NCBI RefSeq assembly: GCF_024357955.1
Contig: NZ_JANEYT010000032.1
Location: forward strand, 1 to 56,451
From: Photobacterium pectinilyticum
Lineage (GTDB): Bacteria; Pseudomonadota; Gammaproteobacteria; Enterobacterales; Vibrionaceae
Reading direction: 5' to 3'
Length of the DNA: 56,451 nt
Shown here: in pieces, positions 7,288 through 15,868 of the stretch
Layout: every line of letters begins with the position of its first letter
Numbering within the stretch: position 1 is the first letter of the stretch
Notes under the pieces: generated by a model
Database searches by the model: none
The model's input: only the letters and a program-made list of their open reading frames with translations
Told to the model about the DNA's origin: nothing
Position numbers and translations under genes: made by a program

Positions 7288-8631
7288 TTATTTACCCGCG
7301 ATGCTGAGTTTGCTAAAGCGGATAAGAGGGGCGAAGAAATGTTTACCATGATCATGAGTCAGGGTATCGCCTACAGCATCAATTTCTTTGATCATCTGAT
7401 AGAAATTACCGGCCACTGTGATCCCTCGCACTGGTTGAACACGCTTGCCATCTCGGCATAGGAAGCCACTTGCACCAAACGAGAAGTCACCGCTTACCGC
7501 ATCAGCACCGGAGTGGACACCCTGAAGTTCAATCAATTCAAGATACTCACCGCCTGTCAGTTCAGCTTCACTGCTTTGCCCTGTAGCAATAACAGTATGA
7601 CGGGCAGACACGCCCAAACCGCCTTTGGCAGAACGAGATCCGTTGGCGGTATTCTCAATACCGAAGAAGCTGGCTGTATGGCTATTATGCAGTAGGCTCT
7701 GCAGTTGCCCTTCACCAATCAAAATGGTATCGCAAGTCGCAAAACCTTCACTATCGAAGGCCTTAATGGCCGAGCCACCCTCGATATATGCCGTATCTGA
7801 AACCGTTAATAACGGACTCGCAACCACGGTGTTAACGGAGTCACGCCATGGGTTTATGCCCTTCATGGCCGATTGGCCTGAGAAACACATACCAAACGCG
7901 CCAAACAGGCTGCTTAGGCAGTTAAGGTCGAACAGCACACTGTAGTTGCTTGTATTGACCGGTTCGCCATCGAGCAGGGCTTTGGCCATGTCATAGCCGT
8001 GGTTGATACAGTACTGTGGGTCGAGTTCATCGAACCGACGACCCGTCGACATACCGCCGTGCATCGACTGCTTACCATCCTTTTCATATAAGGTGTAGGC
8101 ATAACAGTAGGTAGAACGCTCTTGGTGGTAACAACGTGTACCGAGTGTGTTGGCAAGAATGACCTGGCTATCTGACTCTCCAAAACCGTTGTACGGTGCG
8201 GAGGTTGCGTTTGGCTTCTCGACGACACCTTTTTCCAAGGCCAGTGCAAGAGAAATCTTGTCATCAACGGTGGCTGTGTCTGTTTGGTAAATCTCAGGGT
8301 ATTCCGTTACAAGCTGGCTGTTTGCACACGCGATAACTTGATGAGGATCTTGCTTGGTGAATGCGGCGTTGGCGAGGGCGTGCTCAACCATCATATCTAG
8401 GCTAGCAGGCTCCAATGATTCAGAGTAACTAGTAGCAATGTGCTGATCTTTGACGATACGCACGCCAATCACCTGACCTGATGTCACCTTGTACTCGTCC
8501 AACTCACCCGCATTGGCTTTTAGTGAGAAGTTGTTGCTGCCGCTTGCAATCACATCGGCTTCGGCACCTGCTGCTTTAGCACGTTCAAGGACTTGATCGA
8601 TAGCGTGTTGAAGTTGTTGTTGATCCGCCAT
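7288..8631 (-). CDS. pmbA: PmbA/TldE metalloprotease subunit
   Basis: The 447-residue protein is of PmbA (TldE) type, the partner of TldD. TldD/TldE complexes are cytoplasmic Zn proteases that cut unfolded peptides; in E. coli they remove the microcin B17 leader and degrade the CcdA antitoxin. The TldE subunit lacks the zinc site, and none is visible here. Recognisable parts include the N-terminal ADQQQLQHAIDQVLERAKAAGA and the C-terminal glycine-rich SGDFSFGASGFLCRDGK. The start codon overlaps the tldD stop by one base (TAATG), which implies translational coupling. The length equals E. coli PmbA. Confidence 0.93.
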   Translation of the reverse strand: MADQQQLQHAIDQVLERAKAAGAEADVIASGSNNFSLKANAGELDEYKVTSGQVIGVRIVKDQHIATSYSESLEPASLDMMVEHALANAAFTKQDPHQVIACANSQLVTEYPEIYQTDTATVDDKISLALALEKGVVEKPNATSAPYNGFGESDSQVILANTLGTRCYHQERSTYCYAYTLYEKDGKQSMHGGMSTGRRFDELDPQYCINHGYDMAKALLDGEPVNTSNYSVLFDLNCLSSLFGAFGMCFSGQSAMKGINPWRDSVNTVVASPLLTVSDTAYIEGGSAIKAFDSEGFATCDTILIGEGQLQSLLHNSHTASFFGIENTANGSRSAKGGLGVSARHTVIATGQSSEAELTGGEYLELIELQGVHSGADAVSGDFSFGASGFLCRDGKRVQPVRGITVAGNFYQMIKEIDAVGDTLTHDHGKHFFAPLIRFSKLSIAGK

Positions 8632-10013
8632 TAGTTACCCCCTACAAGAATGTTGTCCACTTTAAGTGCTGGCTGGCCAACCGTGGTAGGCACCGAGCCG
8701 CTTACAGAGCCACACATTCCTGCGGCCAGGGCGAAATCACTTCCGATCATCGAGATCTCTTTAAGCACTTTAGGACCGGTGCTGATCAACGTAGCTGATT
8801 TTAATGGTTTAGTGATCTGGCCATTTTCGACCAAGTACGCTTCTTGAACGGCAAAGTTAAATTCACCGGTACCGGGCTGCACTGAACCACCGCCCATCTT
8901 CTTGGCATAGATACCTTTCTCTACGCTGGCTATCATTTCATCCAAAGAGCTATCACCCGGTTCGATGAAGGTATTACGCATTCTCGAGGTTGGTGCATAT
9001 TTGTAGGATTCACGACGGCCGGAGCCGGTTGGGGTAAAGCCGGTTTTCAGTGAGCCCATGTGATCAACCATGAAGCTAGTCAGCTTACCGTCTTTGATCA
9101 ACTGGGTTCGTTGGGTTTCCATCCCTTCGTCATCGATATTGATTGAGCCCCACTCATTGGTCATGGTACCATCATCGACCGCACTTACTACGGGATTCGC
9201 AATCATCTCTCCCATCTTATCGTGGAAGACAGAGGCTTTTTTGGCAACCGAGGTGGTTTCCAGTAGGTGACCACAGGCTTCGTGGAAGATAACGCCACCA
9301 AAACCATTGCCGATAATCACTGGCATTTCACCGGATGGGCAATTTTCAGCGAATAGCTTCACCATCGCTTGTTTCGCCACGGCATGACCAAGTTCTTTGG
9401 CATCCAGGTGGGTATTGAATTCCCAACCCGTTAATGCGCCAGGCGCTTCAAATCCGGTTGATTGCTCACTGCCGTTTTGTGCAATTGCAGTAGCAGCAAC
9501 ACGGGTGTAATGGCGGGTATCGCCAATGTGCAAGCCTGTTGAATTGAAGATCTCGATTTGTTGCTCACGTTGCAAAATACGACCGATGAACTGATTGATT
9601 TTTTCATCTTCATCTCGTGCGGCAGCATCGCACTGACGCAGGAAGGCAATTTTGGCATCAAGGTTCGGGCTTTGGCTCAAAGGTTGCTGACAAGCATGTT
9701 TGGTCTGGTAGCGACTCAGGTTAAGTGCGCCCGCATTGACGATTTGGTCGCGTTTATCTTTGGCGGCTAGTAGCCCTGTGACTCGCTTTAGCTCTTCTTC
9801 GTCGGTGCTGTTGGTGTAGCCGTAAAGCACTTTGTGGCCGAAAAATAGGCGAACGCCGATACCAAAATCGATACCGGAATTGACCTTGTCAATGTCACCG
9901 GACAGAAGTTCAACTGAACTAGATTGATGATGTTCGATAAACAGTTCGGCAAAATCGGCGCCAAGGAAGAGGGCATGGTCGATCACTGCTTGCGCTGTTG
10001 CAGGGTTTAGCAT
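8631..10013 (-). CDS. tldD: TldD metalloprotease subunit
   Basis: The 460-residue protein carries the TldD zinc-binding motif HEACGH at about residues 244-249, followed by LLETTSVAKKASVF. Other family features are DEGM after the motif and ALKVDNILVGGN at the C-terminus. It is the catalytic partner of the next gene, with which it overlaps by one base. The open frame reaches 10082, but ATG 10013 has AAGGAG 7 bases upstream, so I start there. The protein is somewhat shorter than E. coli TldD (481). It may belong to a second TldD-type subgroup, because the N-terminus (MLNPATAQAVIDHAL) differs from the E. coli one. Confidence 0.9.
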   Translation of the reverse strand: MLNPATAQAVIDHALFLGADFAELFIEHHQSSSVELLSGDIDKVNSGIDFGIGVRLFFGHKVLYGYTNSTDEEELKRVTGLLAAKDKRDQIVNAGALNLSRYQTKHACQQPLSQSPNLDAKIAFLRQCDAAARDEDEKINQFIGRILQREQQIEIFNSTGLHIGDTRHYTRVAATAIAQNGSEQSTGFEAPGALTGWEFNTHLDAKELGHAVAKQAMVKLFAENCPSGEMPVIIGNGFGGVIFHEACGHLLETTSVAKKASVFHDKMGEMIANPVVSAVDDGTMTNEWGSINIDDEGMETQRTQLIKDGKLTSFMVDHMGSLKTGFTPTGSGRRESYKYAPTSRMRNTFIEPGDSSLDEMIASVEKGIYAKKMGGGSVQPGTGEFNFAVQEAYLVENGQITKPLKSATLISTGPKVLKEISMIGSDFALAAGMCGSVSGSVPTTVGQPALKVDNILVGGN

Positions 10014-10190
10014 AGATGCTCCTTGCGTGTTAGCAATCTCACGAAAAACGTTATGTAAACAAATTGTGAGCGGAATTGCCATTAATGGCTTGGTTTAACA
10101 GAATTTATGGTTGGCAAGCGCTCAAAAAGGGTAACTTTTCACCCAACGCTCTAATCTTGGATAATAAACTAAAATAAATCAAAAGCCTTA

Positions 10191-10227
10191 GCCCCACAAT
10201 AGAGCCACAATGATTTGTGGCGTGGGC
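10191..10227 (+). promoter_or_regulatory. Nested hairpin in the yeiR leader
   Basis: An inner stem GCCACAA / TTGTGGC lies inside an outer GCCCCAC / GTGGGC stem, about 50 bp before the yeiR start. No T-tract follows, so it is not a simple terminator. It could be an operator or mRNA structure. I see no Zur-box match. Confidence 0.35.
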
Positions 10228-10274
10228 ATATTTCATGTAAATTTCCCGTCAATGTTTACGGAAAATGACTCATT

Positions 10275-11249
10275 ATGCGCATACCAACGAATGTCATCAC
10301 CGGATTTCTTGGTGTTGGAAAAACCACGACAATCCTTAATCTGCTTAAGAACAAACCAGCCAATGAAAAGTGGGCTGTTCTGGTCAATGAGTTTGGCGAA
10401 ATCGGTATTGATGGTGCCATTCTTACTGATTCTGGCGCGATGATCAAAGAAGTCCCTGGGGGCTGTATGTGTTGTACTGCCGGCGTACCGACTTCTGTCG
10501 GGATCACCGCGTTATTACGCCAGAATCCAGACCGACTGTTGATTGAGCCAACTGGGCTTGGTCACCCTCATAAAATCATCTCGGTGCTAACGTCTAACCA
10601 GTTTAAAGATTACATCGATTTGAAAGCGACTGTTGCTTTGGTTGATCCTCGAAACCTGTCTAATAAAAAGTATACGGAAAACCAGAACTTCAATGATCAA
10701 CTCGATGTGGCTGAGATTGTCATAGGCAATAAACTTGACGAGTGTGATGAAGTGGATGCCGGAATTTTTGATCACTGGGTGGCGACGCAGCAGCCTAAGA
10801 AGCTGGCGAGTATGTTGGTCAAACAGGGTGAGTTTCCTATTGACTTGCTAGATACTGACCGAGCAGAGCAAGATCAATCATCAACGATAGAAGCCCACCA
10901 TCACGAGCATGCTGATATGGAGCCGCAGTTCCAACTGCCGCCAAATCAGAAATATATCCGCAAGGAAAACAAAGGCCAGGGCTACTTTAGCTGTGGCTGG
11001 CTCTTTGGTGCCGAGGTCATTTTCGATTTTGACCAACTGTTTTCTTTGTTCTGTAACCTGACGGCAGAGCGTGTGAAAGGCGTCATTAATACGAACAAAG
11101 GCTGCCATGCCTTCAATGTTAACAAGGGCGTTGTCTCAGTCAATCAAATGACCCTTGAAGGGTTCGAAAGCCGTCTTGAGGTCATTGATAACCAACTCAT
11201 GCCTTGGGATGAGCTGGAGTCTATCTTGATTAAGATCTCAAACTTATAA
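10275..11249 (+). CDS. yeiR: YeiR-type CobW/COG0523 zinc GTPase
   Basis: The 324-residue protein has a Walker A GFLGVGKTT near residue 10 and a GGCMCC metal-binding CxCC motif near residue 63. EPTGLGHP follows, then the NKLD GTP-specificity motif near residue 155 and a histidine-rich run (AHHHEH) near 205. This is the COG0523 pattern of G3E P-loop GTPases, and YeiR is the zinc-responsive E. coli member with this length. The family is thought to deliver metal, probably zinc, to client proteins when metal is scarce. The C-terminal CobW domain is present. It is monocistronic. Confidence 0.88.
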   Translation: MRIPTNVITGFLGVGKTTTILNLLKNKPANEKWAVLVNEFGEIGIDGAILTDSGAMIKEVPGGCMCCTAGVPTSVGITALLRQNPDRLLIEPTGLGHPHKIISVLTSNQFKDYIDLKATVALVDPRNLSNKKYTENQNFNDQLDVAEIVIGNKLDECDEVDAGIFDHWVATQQPKKLASMLVKQGEFPIDLLDTDRAEQDQSSTIEAHHHEHADMEPQFQLPPNQKYIRKENKGQGYFSCGWLFGAEVIFDFDQLFSLFCNLTAERVKGVINTNKGCHAFNVNKGVVSVNQMTLEGFESRLEVIDNQLMPWDELESILIKISNL

Positions 11250-11343
11250 CTCTTTATTTGTAAAATGAAATTGCGCCTACAGTCTTTACGCAGTGAGTTT
11301 TGCGATTTGTAAGATGAGGTAATGCTATTCAAGTGTTATTCTT

Positions 11344-11363
11344 GATTACTCATACGAGTAATC
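11344..11363. promoter_or_regulatory. Perfect 8-bp-arm dyad upstream of a hypothetical gene
   Basis: GATTACTC-ATAC-GAGTAATC is a perfect inverted repeat about 60 bp ahead of the gene at 11424. It could be an operator or an mRNA hairpin. No regulator is identifiable. Confidence 0.4.
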
Positions 11364-11423
11364 GAAGTATCACCAGATTACCGAGGCTGTAGGTCAACCC
11401 CAGTTAGAGCAGGAGAAACAACG

Positions 11424-11798
11424 ATGACTCATGAAACCAAAACAATGGAAGTGCCTTTAGCTATCGCTGAGAGAGTACAGGCTTTAATTGATGGCCACAT
11501 CGCTAAAGAGAAGTTCAATGCTGAGCGTCGTGAGGTAGTGAACAACTTCCTTGCAATGGATAACCTTAGCTGCGAAATGGCTGTATACAGCTTGCCTCAG
11601 GGAGAGTTGCTAGACACGCTTAGGTTTGTGTATGAGCTATCTGGGACTAACAGTAAGTTTATCAAAAATATACTGACACTATGCCGCGAGAACCCGAAGA
11701 AAGCGCTATCAGACGCCCAGCGAGCATCAGCAAAGAGCATGCTATTTAATCTGCTCAATGACCCATCGGTTGTTTCGGCGATGAAAGAAATCTCATAA
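11424..11798 (+). CDS. Hypothetical helical protein
   Basis: The 124-residue soluble protein is largely helical (MTHETKTMEVPLAIAERVQALIDG at the start, ALSDAQRASAKSMLFNLLN near the end). AGGAG stands 9 bases before the ATG, so it is very likely translated. I do not recognise the family. It has its own upstream dyad and its own terminator, so it looks like a regulated single-gene unit. Confidence 0.65.
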   Translation: MTHETKTMEVPLAIAERVQALIDGHIAKEKFNAERREVVNNFLAMDNLSCEMAVYSLPQGELLDTLRFVYELSGTNSKFIKNILTLCRENPKKALSDAQRASAKSMLFNLLNDPSVVSAMKEIS

Positions 11799-11824
11799 CG
11801 CTGCGCCCTTAATAGTACCTTCTA

Positions 11825-11861
11825 AAAACGCCCATACCGATAAATCGGCATGGGCGTTTTG
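11825..11861 (+). terminator. Rho-independent terminator
   Basis: A long stem AAACGCCCATACCGAT / ATCGGCATGGGCGTTT (one mismatch) ends in a T-run directly after the hypothetical gene. It may also work in reverse. Confidence 0.85.
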
Positions 11862-11892
11862 CTTTATGCCTTGGCAAAAGCAACACCAATGG

Positions 11893-11971
11893 TTATACCA
11901 ACCTACGCCTTGATAACAACAATTTTTCCTGTGCAATCTATAGTTCAACGACTTATCCAGATTGGTATTAA
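11893..11971. repeat. MITE-like palindromic repeat, ATACCAA family (copy 1)
   Basis: The element starts TTATACCAACCTA and ends CTTATCCAGATTGGTATTA, so the ends are inverted (ATACCAA / TTGGTAT). The interior shares TTGATAACAAC, ATTTTTCC and TGTGCAA-like stretches with copy 2 at 23738. It lies just beyond the end of the acetoacetyl-CoA synthetase gene. It encodes nothing. Confidence 0.75.
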
Positions 11972-11991
11972 TGAGTCATCATTTCAATTTC

Positions 11992-14055
11992 TTACTTTAA
12001 CTCCTCCCTATCCCTAAACTCTTCCAGAGACTCAGGGTTGGCTAGCGCGCCGACGTTTTTCACCGGTTGGTTGTGGACGATATTGCGAACGGCTAATTCA
12101 ACCAGCTTGCCTGATTTGGTGCGGGGCACATCTTTCACCGCGATAATCACTTCGGGGACATGACGGGGCGAGCAGTGTTCGCGGATTTTTTGTTTGATAC
12201 TTGTTTTCAATCCGTCTGTGAGCAATTCACCTTCTGCTAGTTGGACAAACAAGACAACGCGGACATCTGTGCCTTGGTTTTGGCCTATGACTAGTGAGTC
12301 TTTAATTGCATCCAACCGGTTTACCTGACGGTATATTTCTGCGGTTCCAATTCTTACCCCGCCGGGGTTAAGTACGGCGTCGGAGCGGCCATAAAACACC
12401 ATACCGCCGGTATTCGATACGCTGACATAATCACCGTGGTGCCAGGTTCCGGGGAAGATATTCCAATAGGCATCATGGTACTTGCTGCCATCTGGATCGT
12501 TCCAAAAGCCAATTGGTTGGTTGGGGAAACTGTTGCGGCAGACGAGCTCTCCGTGTTGTTGTAGCACGGATTGGCCTTGTTCATTGAATACCTGAACATC
12601 CATACCAAGCGCGAGCCCTTGGCACTCCCCTCGGTAAACCGGGTTAATGGGGTTGCCAATGGCAAAGCAGCCGCAGATGTCGGTACCGCCTGAAATGCTG
12701 GCAAGTTGGATATTGTTATGAATTGAATCATAAACATAATCAAACTGCTCAGGCGAAAGCACAGAGCCGGTAGAGCACAAGGTACGAAGTGATGATAAGT
12801 CAGTATTGTCCTTCGGGTGATAGCCTTGCTTTTCTAAGGCCTCGAGGTATTTGGCTGAGGTGCCAAACAATGTTACCTGCTCTTGTTCGGCCAATTGCCA
12901 CAAAACATTGCCATCGGGATAGAAAGGGGAGCCGTCATACAGAATTAGGGTTGCGCCGGAGGCTAGTCCAGAGACCAGCCAATTCCACATCATCCAGCCA
13001 CAGGTTGTGAAATAGAAAACCTTGTCACCGGTGCGAATATCCGTTTGTAGTTGATGCTCTTTGAGGTGATTGAGTAACGTACCGCCGACACTGTGAACGA
13101 TGCACTTGGGCTTTCCTGTTGTGCCCGATGAATACAGGATATAGAGCGGATGACTAAACGGCACTGGGGTAAAGCCAAGTTCACAGGGTACTGTGCTATC
13201 GAGTATATCGGTCCAGTAGTGATAATTGATGGTATCTGGAATAGAAACCGCGTCCTGTGGAATCTGTTCTGGTGTTGCTGGGATTTCGATTAGATGTGCG
13301 AGTTCCGGAATCTTGGCACTGACTGCAGCGACTTTGTCGACATAAGAAATAGTCTTGCCGTTGTACTGATAGCACTTGGTGAAAAACATCACCTTCGGTT
13401 TAGTTTGGCCAAAGCGCTCTATCACACTCTCGGCGCCGAAATCCGGTGAGGTGGAGGTCCAAATCGCTCCTAATGAAGTGGTGGCCAGCATAGCCACGAC
13501 GGTTTGGGGGACATTAGGTAGATATCCAGCGACAACATCCCCTTTTTTGACCCCAAGCTGGTGTAGAAAGCTCGCGACCTGCGAGGTTTGTCGATAGAGT
13601 TGCTGCCAGCTAAGGTGCTGGCGTTGCTGAGGATCACCTTCGCAGTGAAAAATAATGGCGTCTGCTGCAGCATGGGTACGCCAGTTACGTAATAGGTTCT
13701 CAGCATAATTGAGCTTGGCATGGGGGAACCACTGGGTATCTTTCGCTGGCGCAGTACTATCTGGTGGGCAAAATGTTACAGGGGGCTTTTTTGCTCCTTC
13801 GACCTGGCAAAAGTCCCACACCATAGTCCAGAACTCTTCACTATGGCTAACACTCCAATGATGCAGCTGATTGTAGTCATGATAAAGGGTGTTCTTTTTC
13901 TCACTTAGCGCAACCATGAATTGATAAAGCTTACTGTCGTGAATGCGATCTTTCTCCGGCATCCACAGCAACTGAGGCTGACTGTCTGCGGGATAACCAA
14001 TATTAGAAGATTCTGGGGTTGTCATCATTTTTTCCTTCATTGAGCTGTGATTCAT
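11992..14055 (-). CDS. Acetoacetyl-CoA synthetase (acetoacetate-CoA ligase)
   Basis: The 687-residue ANL-superfamily adenylating enzyme activates acetoacetate with ATP and CoA. It has the P-loop-like motif YSSGTTGKPKCIVHS and GGTDICGCF in the middle, YGRSDAVLNPGGVRIGTAEIY at the hinge, and the catalytic C-terminal lysine in PRTKSGKLVE. The length and N-terminal region (LYQFMVALSEKKN, then EEFWTMVWDF) match acetoacetate-CoA ligases rather than acetyl-CoA synthetases. Its ATG overlaps the maiA stop as ATGA. An ATG at 14028 has AAGGA just upstream and may be the real start. It would capture the acetoacetate released by fumarylacetoacetase in the same operon. Confidence 0.93.
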   Translation of the reverse strand: MNHSSMKEKMMTTPESSNIGYPADSQPQLLWMPEKDRIHDSKLYQFMVALSEKKNTLYHDYNQLHHWSVSHSEEFWTMVWDFCQVEGAKKPPVTFCPPDSTAPAKDTQWFPHAKLNYAENLLRNWRTHAAADAIIFHCEGDPQQRQHLSWQQLYRQTSQVASFLHQLGVKKGDVVAGYLPNVPQTVVAMLATTSLGAIWTSTSPDFGAESVIERFGQTKPKVMFFTKCYQYNGKTISYVDKVAAVSAKIPELAHLIEIPATPEQIPQDAVSIPDTINYHYWTDILDSTVPCELGFTPVPFSHPLYILYSSGTTGKPKCIVHSVGGTLLNHLKEHQLQTDIRTGDKVFYFTTCGWMMWNWLVSGLASGATLILYDGSPFYPDGNVLWQLAEQEQVTLFGTSAKYLEALEKQGYHPKDNTDLSSLRTLCSTGSVLSPEQFDYVYDSIHNNIQLASISGGTDICGCFAIGNPINPVYRGECQGLALGMDVQVFNEQGQSVLQQHGELVCRNSFPNQPIGFWNDPDGSKYHDAYWNIFPGTWHHGDYVSVSNTGGMVFYGRSDAVLNPGGVRIGTAEIYRQVNRLDAIKDSLVIGQNQGTDVRVVLFVQLAEGELLTDGLKTSIKQKIREHCSPRHVPEVIIAVKDVPRTKSGKLVELAVRNIVHNQPVKNVGALANPESLEEFRDREELK

Positions 14056-14705
14056 TGGTTATCAGGATGGGCTTTTTGGAAGGCGGCTAGAGCTAAACAA
14101 CGTTGCTCGACTTCAAGCAACCTTGGGTAATTATTGGTTTCAAAGCCAAATCGTTTAGCGTTGTACAGTTGAGGTATTAAGCAGATATCGGCCAGAGAGG
14201 GGGTGTCAGTACAAGTGAACAGGGTATTATACCGATTAGAAAGGTTCTCAAGGCTTTGAAGGCCTTGCTTTAGCCAGTGGTGATACCAAATCATTTTTTC
14301 GTTTTGATTGACCCCAAAATCACTATTTAAATAGTTAAGTACTCTTAGGTTATTTAGAGGGTGGATATCACAGGCAACAATAAGGGCAATCTCTCGGCAT
14401 TGGGCTTTGTGCCATGGGTCGCTAGGTAGCAAGGGGGGCTCGGGATAACACTCATCAATATATTCGATGATAGCCAAAGATTGTCCCAGAACGGCTGTAT
14501 CTTCTGACGAGCTTTTCTCTGAGTTGTCAGTGTTACGACAAAACCCGGGAACTAATTGATTGGGGTTTAGCGCAGAGTAGGCGGCACTGTTTTGTTCTTT
14601 GTCTAATAGGGAGATAACCACCTGCTCATAACTCAATCCTTTCATGTTTAGCGCAATTCGCACCCGGTACGACGCCGAAGAGCGATAATAGTCATACAGT
14701 TTCAC
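14052..14705 (-). CDS. maiA: Maleylacetoacetate isomerase (zeta-class GST)
   Basis: The 217-residue protein has the zeta-class glutathione transferase N-terminus with SSASYRVRIALNMKG, where the family usually shows SSCSxRVRIAL; here the Cys is Ala. NPNQLVPG and SLAIIEYIDECYPEPPLLP follow. It uses glutathione to isomerise maleylacetoacetate to fumarylacetoacetate, the fourth step of tyrosine breakdown. It is 101 bp from fah, a gap that holds a palindromic repeat, and overlaps the acetoacetyl-CoA synthetase gene by 4 bp. Confidence 0.9.
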   Translation of the reverse strand: MKLYDYYRSSASYRVRIALNMKGLSYEQVVISLLDKEQNSAAYSALNPNQLVPGFCRNTDNSEKSSSEDTAVLGQSLAIIEYIDECYPEPPLLPSDPWHKAQCREIALIVACDIHPLNNLRVLNYLNSDFGVNQNEKMIWYHHWLKQGLQSLENLSNRYNTLFTCTDTPSLADICLIPQLYNAKRFGFETNNYPRLLEVEQRCLALAAFQKAHPDNQ

Positions 14706-14743
14706 AGTATTGTATCCTTAGGCTCAATATTCAAGGTCCAGCC

Positions 14744-14797
14744 TTATACCCAAGCCATTCTTGCTGAACCAAGTATCTTGAACTGACTTGGGTATCG
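14744..14797. repeat. Palindromic repeat, ATACCCAAG family, inside the hmg operon
   Basis: The ends are inverted: TTATACCCAAG on the left and CTTGGGTATCG on the right, with AACCAAGTATCTTGAA in the middle. It lies between fah and maiA, within an otherwise tight operon, where it could form an mRNA hairpin. Related ends occur in the 971-1014 terminator and near 33173-33220. Confidence 0.6.
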
Positions 14798-14806
14798 TAT
14801 TTCTAA

Positions 14807-15838
14807 TTATTGTTGATGATGCGGGTTATGGTGGTTTAAATCCTCATCGTGATATTGATGCTTATATTTGACCACGGTCTGTTCAATTGCCCCGAAAATG
14901 GAATGGCCGTTATCATCGAACATTTCAATTTTGACGGTATCGCCAAATTTCATAAAAGGGGTTTCCGGGTGCCCATACTCCAAGGTCTCCAGCATCCGGC
15001 GTTCCGCTAGACAGCAAGATCCGCTGCTGCGATCAATATTAGAGACAGTACCTGAGCCGATAATGGTGCCAGCGCAAATGTCTCGGCTCTTTGCCACATG
15101 TTGGACAAGTTCGGCAAAATTAAACGTCATGTCTGTGCCGGCGTGGGGCTGTCCAAATAACTCTCCATTGAGATGAACAGTAAGGCGGTGATGGAGCTTG
15201 TAATCATGCCAACTGTCGCCCAGTTCATCTGGTGTGACGGCAACAGGCGAGAAAGCAGAAGAGGGTTTAGATTGGAAAAAACCGAAGCCTTTAGCGAGTT
15301 CACTAGGGATCAGATTGCGCAGCGAGACATCATTGACCAACATCAGAAGCTTGATGTGGCCATGGACCTCTTCAGTGCGGGTTCCCATATCAACATCGTC
15401 GGTAATGATGGCAATTTCACCTTCAAAGTCGATCCCCCATTGCTCCTCAGCAACCTTGATGTCTTCAGTGGGGGTCAAGAAACCATCCGACATACCCTGG
15501 TACATCAAGGGATCGGTCCAGAAGCTTTCGGGCATTTCTGCCACTCTGGCTTTGCGTACTAATTCAACATGGTTGACGTAAGCGCTACCATCTGCCCATT
15601 GGTAGGCGCGTGGAAGCGGTGAGCTGCATAATGCTGGGTTAAATGGAAAGCTGTGCTGTGCAACAGCATCATTGAGGTTGCGGTATAAATGCTGTAGATC
15701 CGCTTCCACTTCGTGCCAGTTATCAAGGGCAAACTGCAACGTCGGGGCGATATCGTGGGCATGGACTGCTGTTTGTAGGTCACGGGAAACGACAATGAGT
15801 TGGCCGTCTCGGCCATGGTTAAGTGATGCAAGTTTCAC
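14807..15838 (-). CDS. fahA: Fumarylacetoacetase
   Basis: The 343-residue protein of the fumarylacetoacetate hydrolase family splits fumarylacetoacetate into fumarate and acetoacetate. Metal-site and family motifs are visible: DFEGEIAIITDDVDMG (metal-binding acidic cluster), LMLVNDVSLR, KGFGFFQSKPSSAFSP and GTIIGSGTVSN. The length fits the bacterial 330-340 residue type rather than the 420-residue animal type. An AGGAGG site precedes the ATG. The gene starts 30 bp after hmgA, in the same operon. Confidence 0.92.
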   Translation of the reverse strand: MKLASLNHGRDGQLIVVSRDLQTAVHAHDIAPTLQFALDNWHEVEADLQHLYRNLNDAVAQHSFPFNPALCSSPLPRAYQWADGSAYVNHVELVRKARVAEMPESFWTDPLMYQGMSDGFLTPTEDIKVAEEQWGIDFEGEIAIITDDVDMGTRTEEVHGHIKLLMLVNDVSLRNLIPSELAKGFGFFQSKPSSAFSPVAVTPDELGDSWHDYKLHHRLTVHLNGELFGQPHAGTDMTFNFAELVQHVAKSRDICAGTIIGSGTVSNIDRSSGSCCLAERRMLETLEYGHPETPFMKFGDTVKIEMFDDNGHSIFGAIEQTVVKYKHQYHDEDLNHHNPHHQQ

Positions 15839-15868
15839 GTTTGCCTCCTTAGTCTATCTCTTATTTGG

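Noticed and set aside
10083..10274. Zur box upstream of yeiR
   Set aside because: No sequence resembling the Zur consensus is visible; only a nested hairpin is present.
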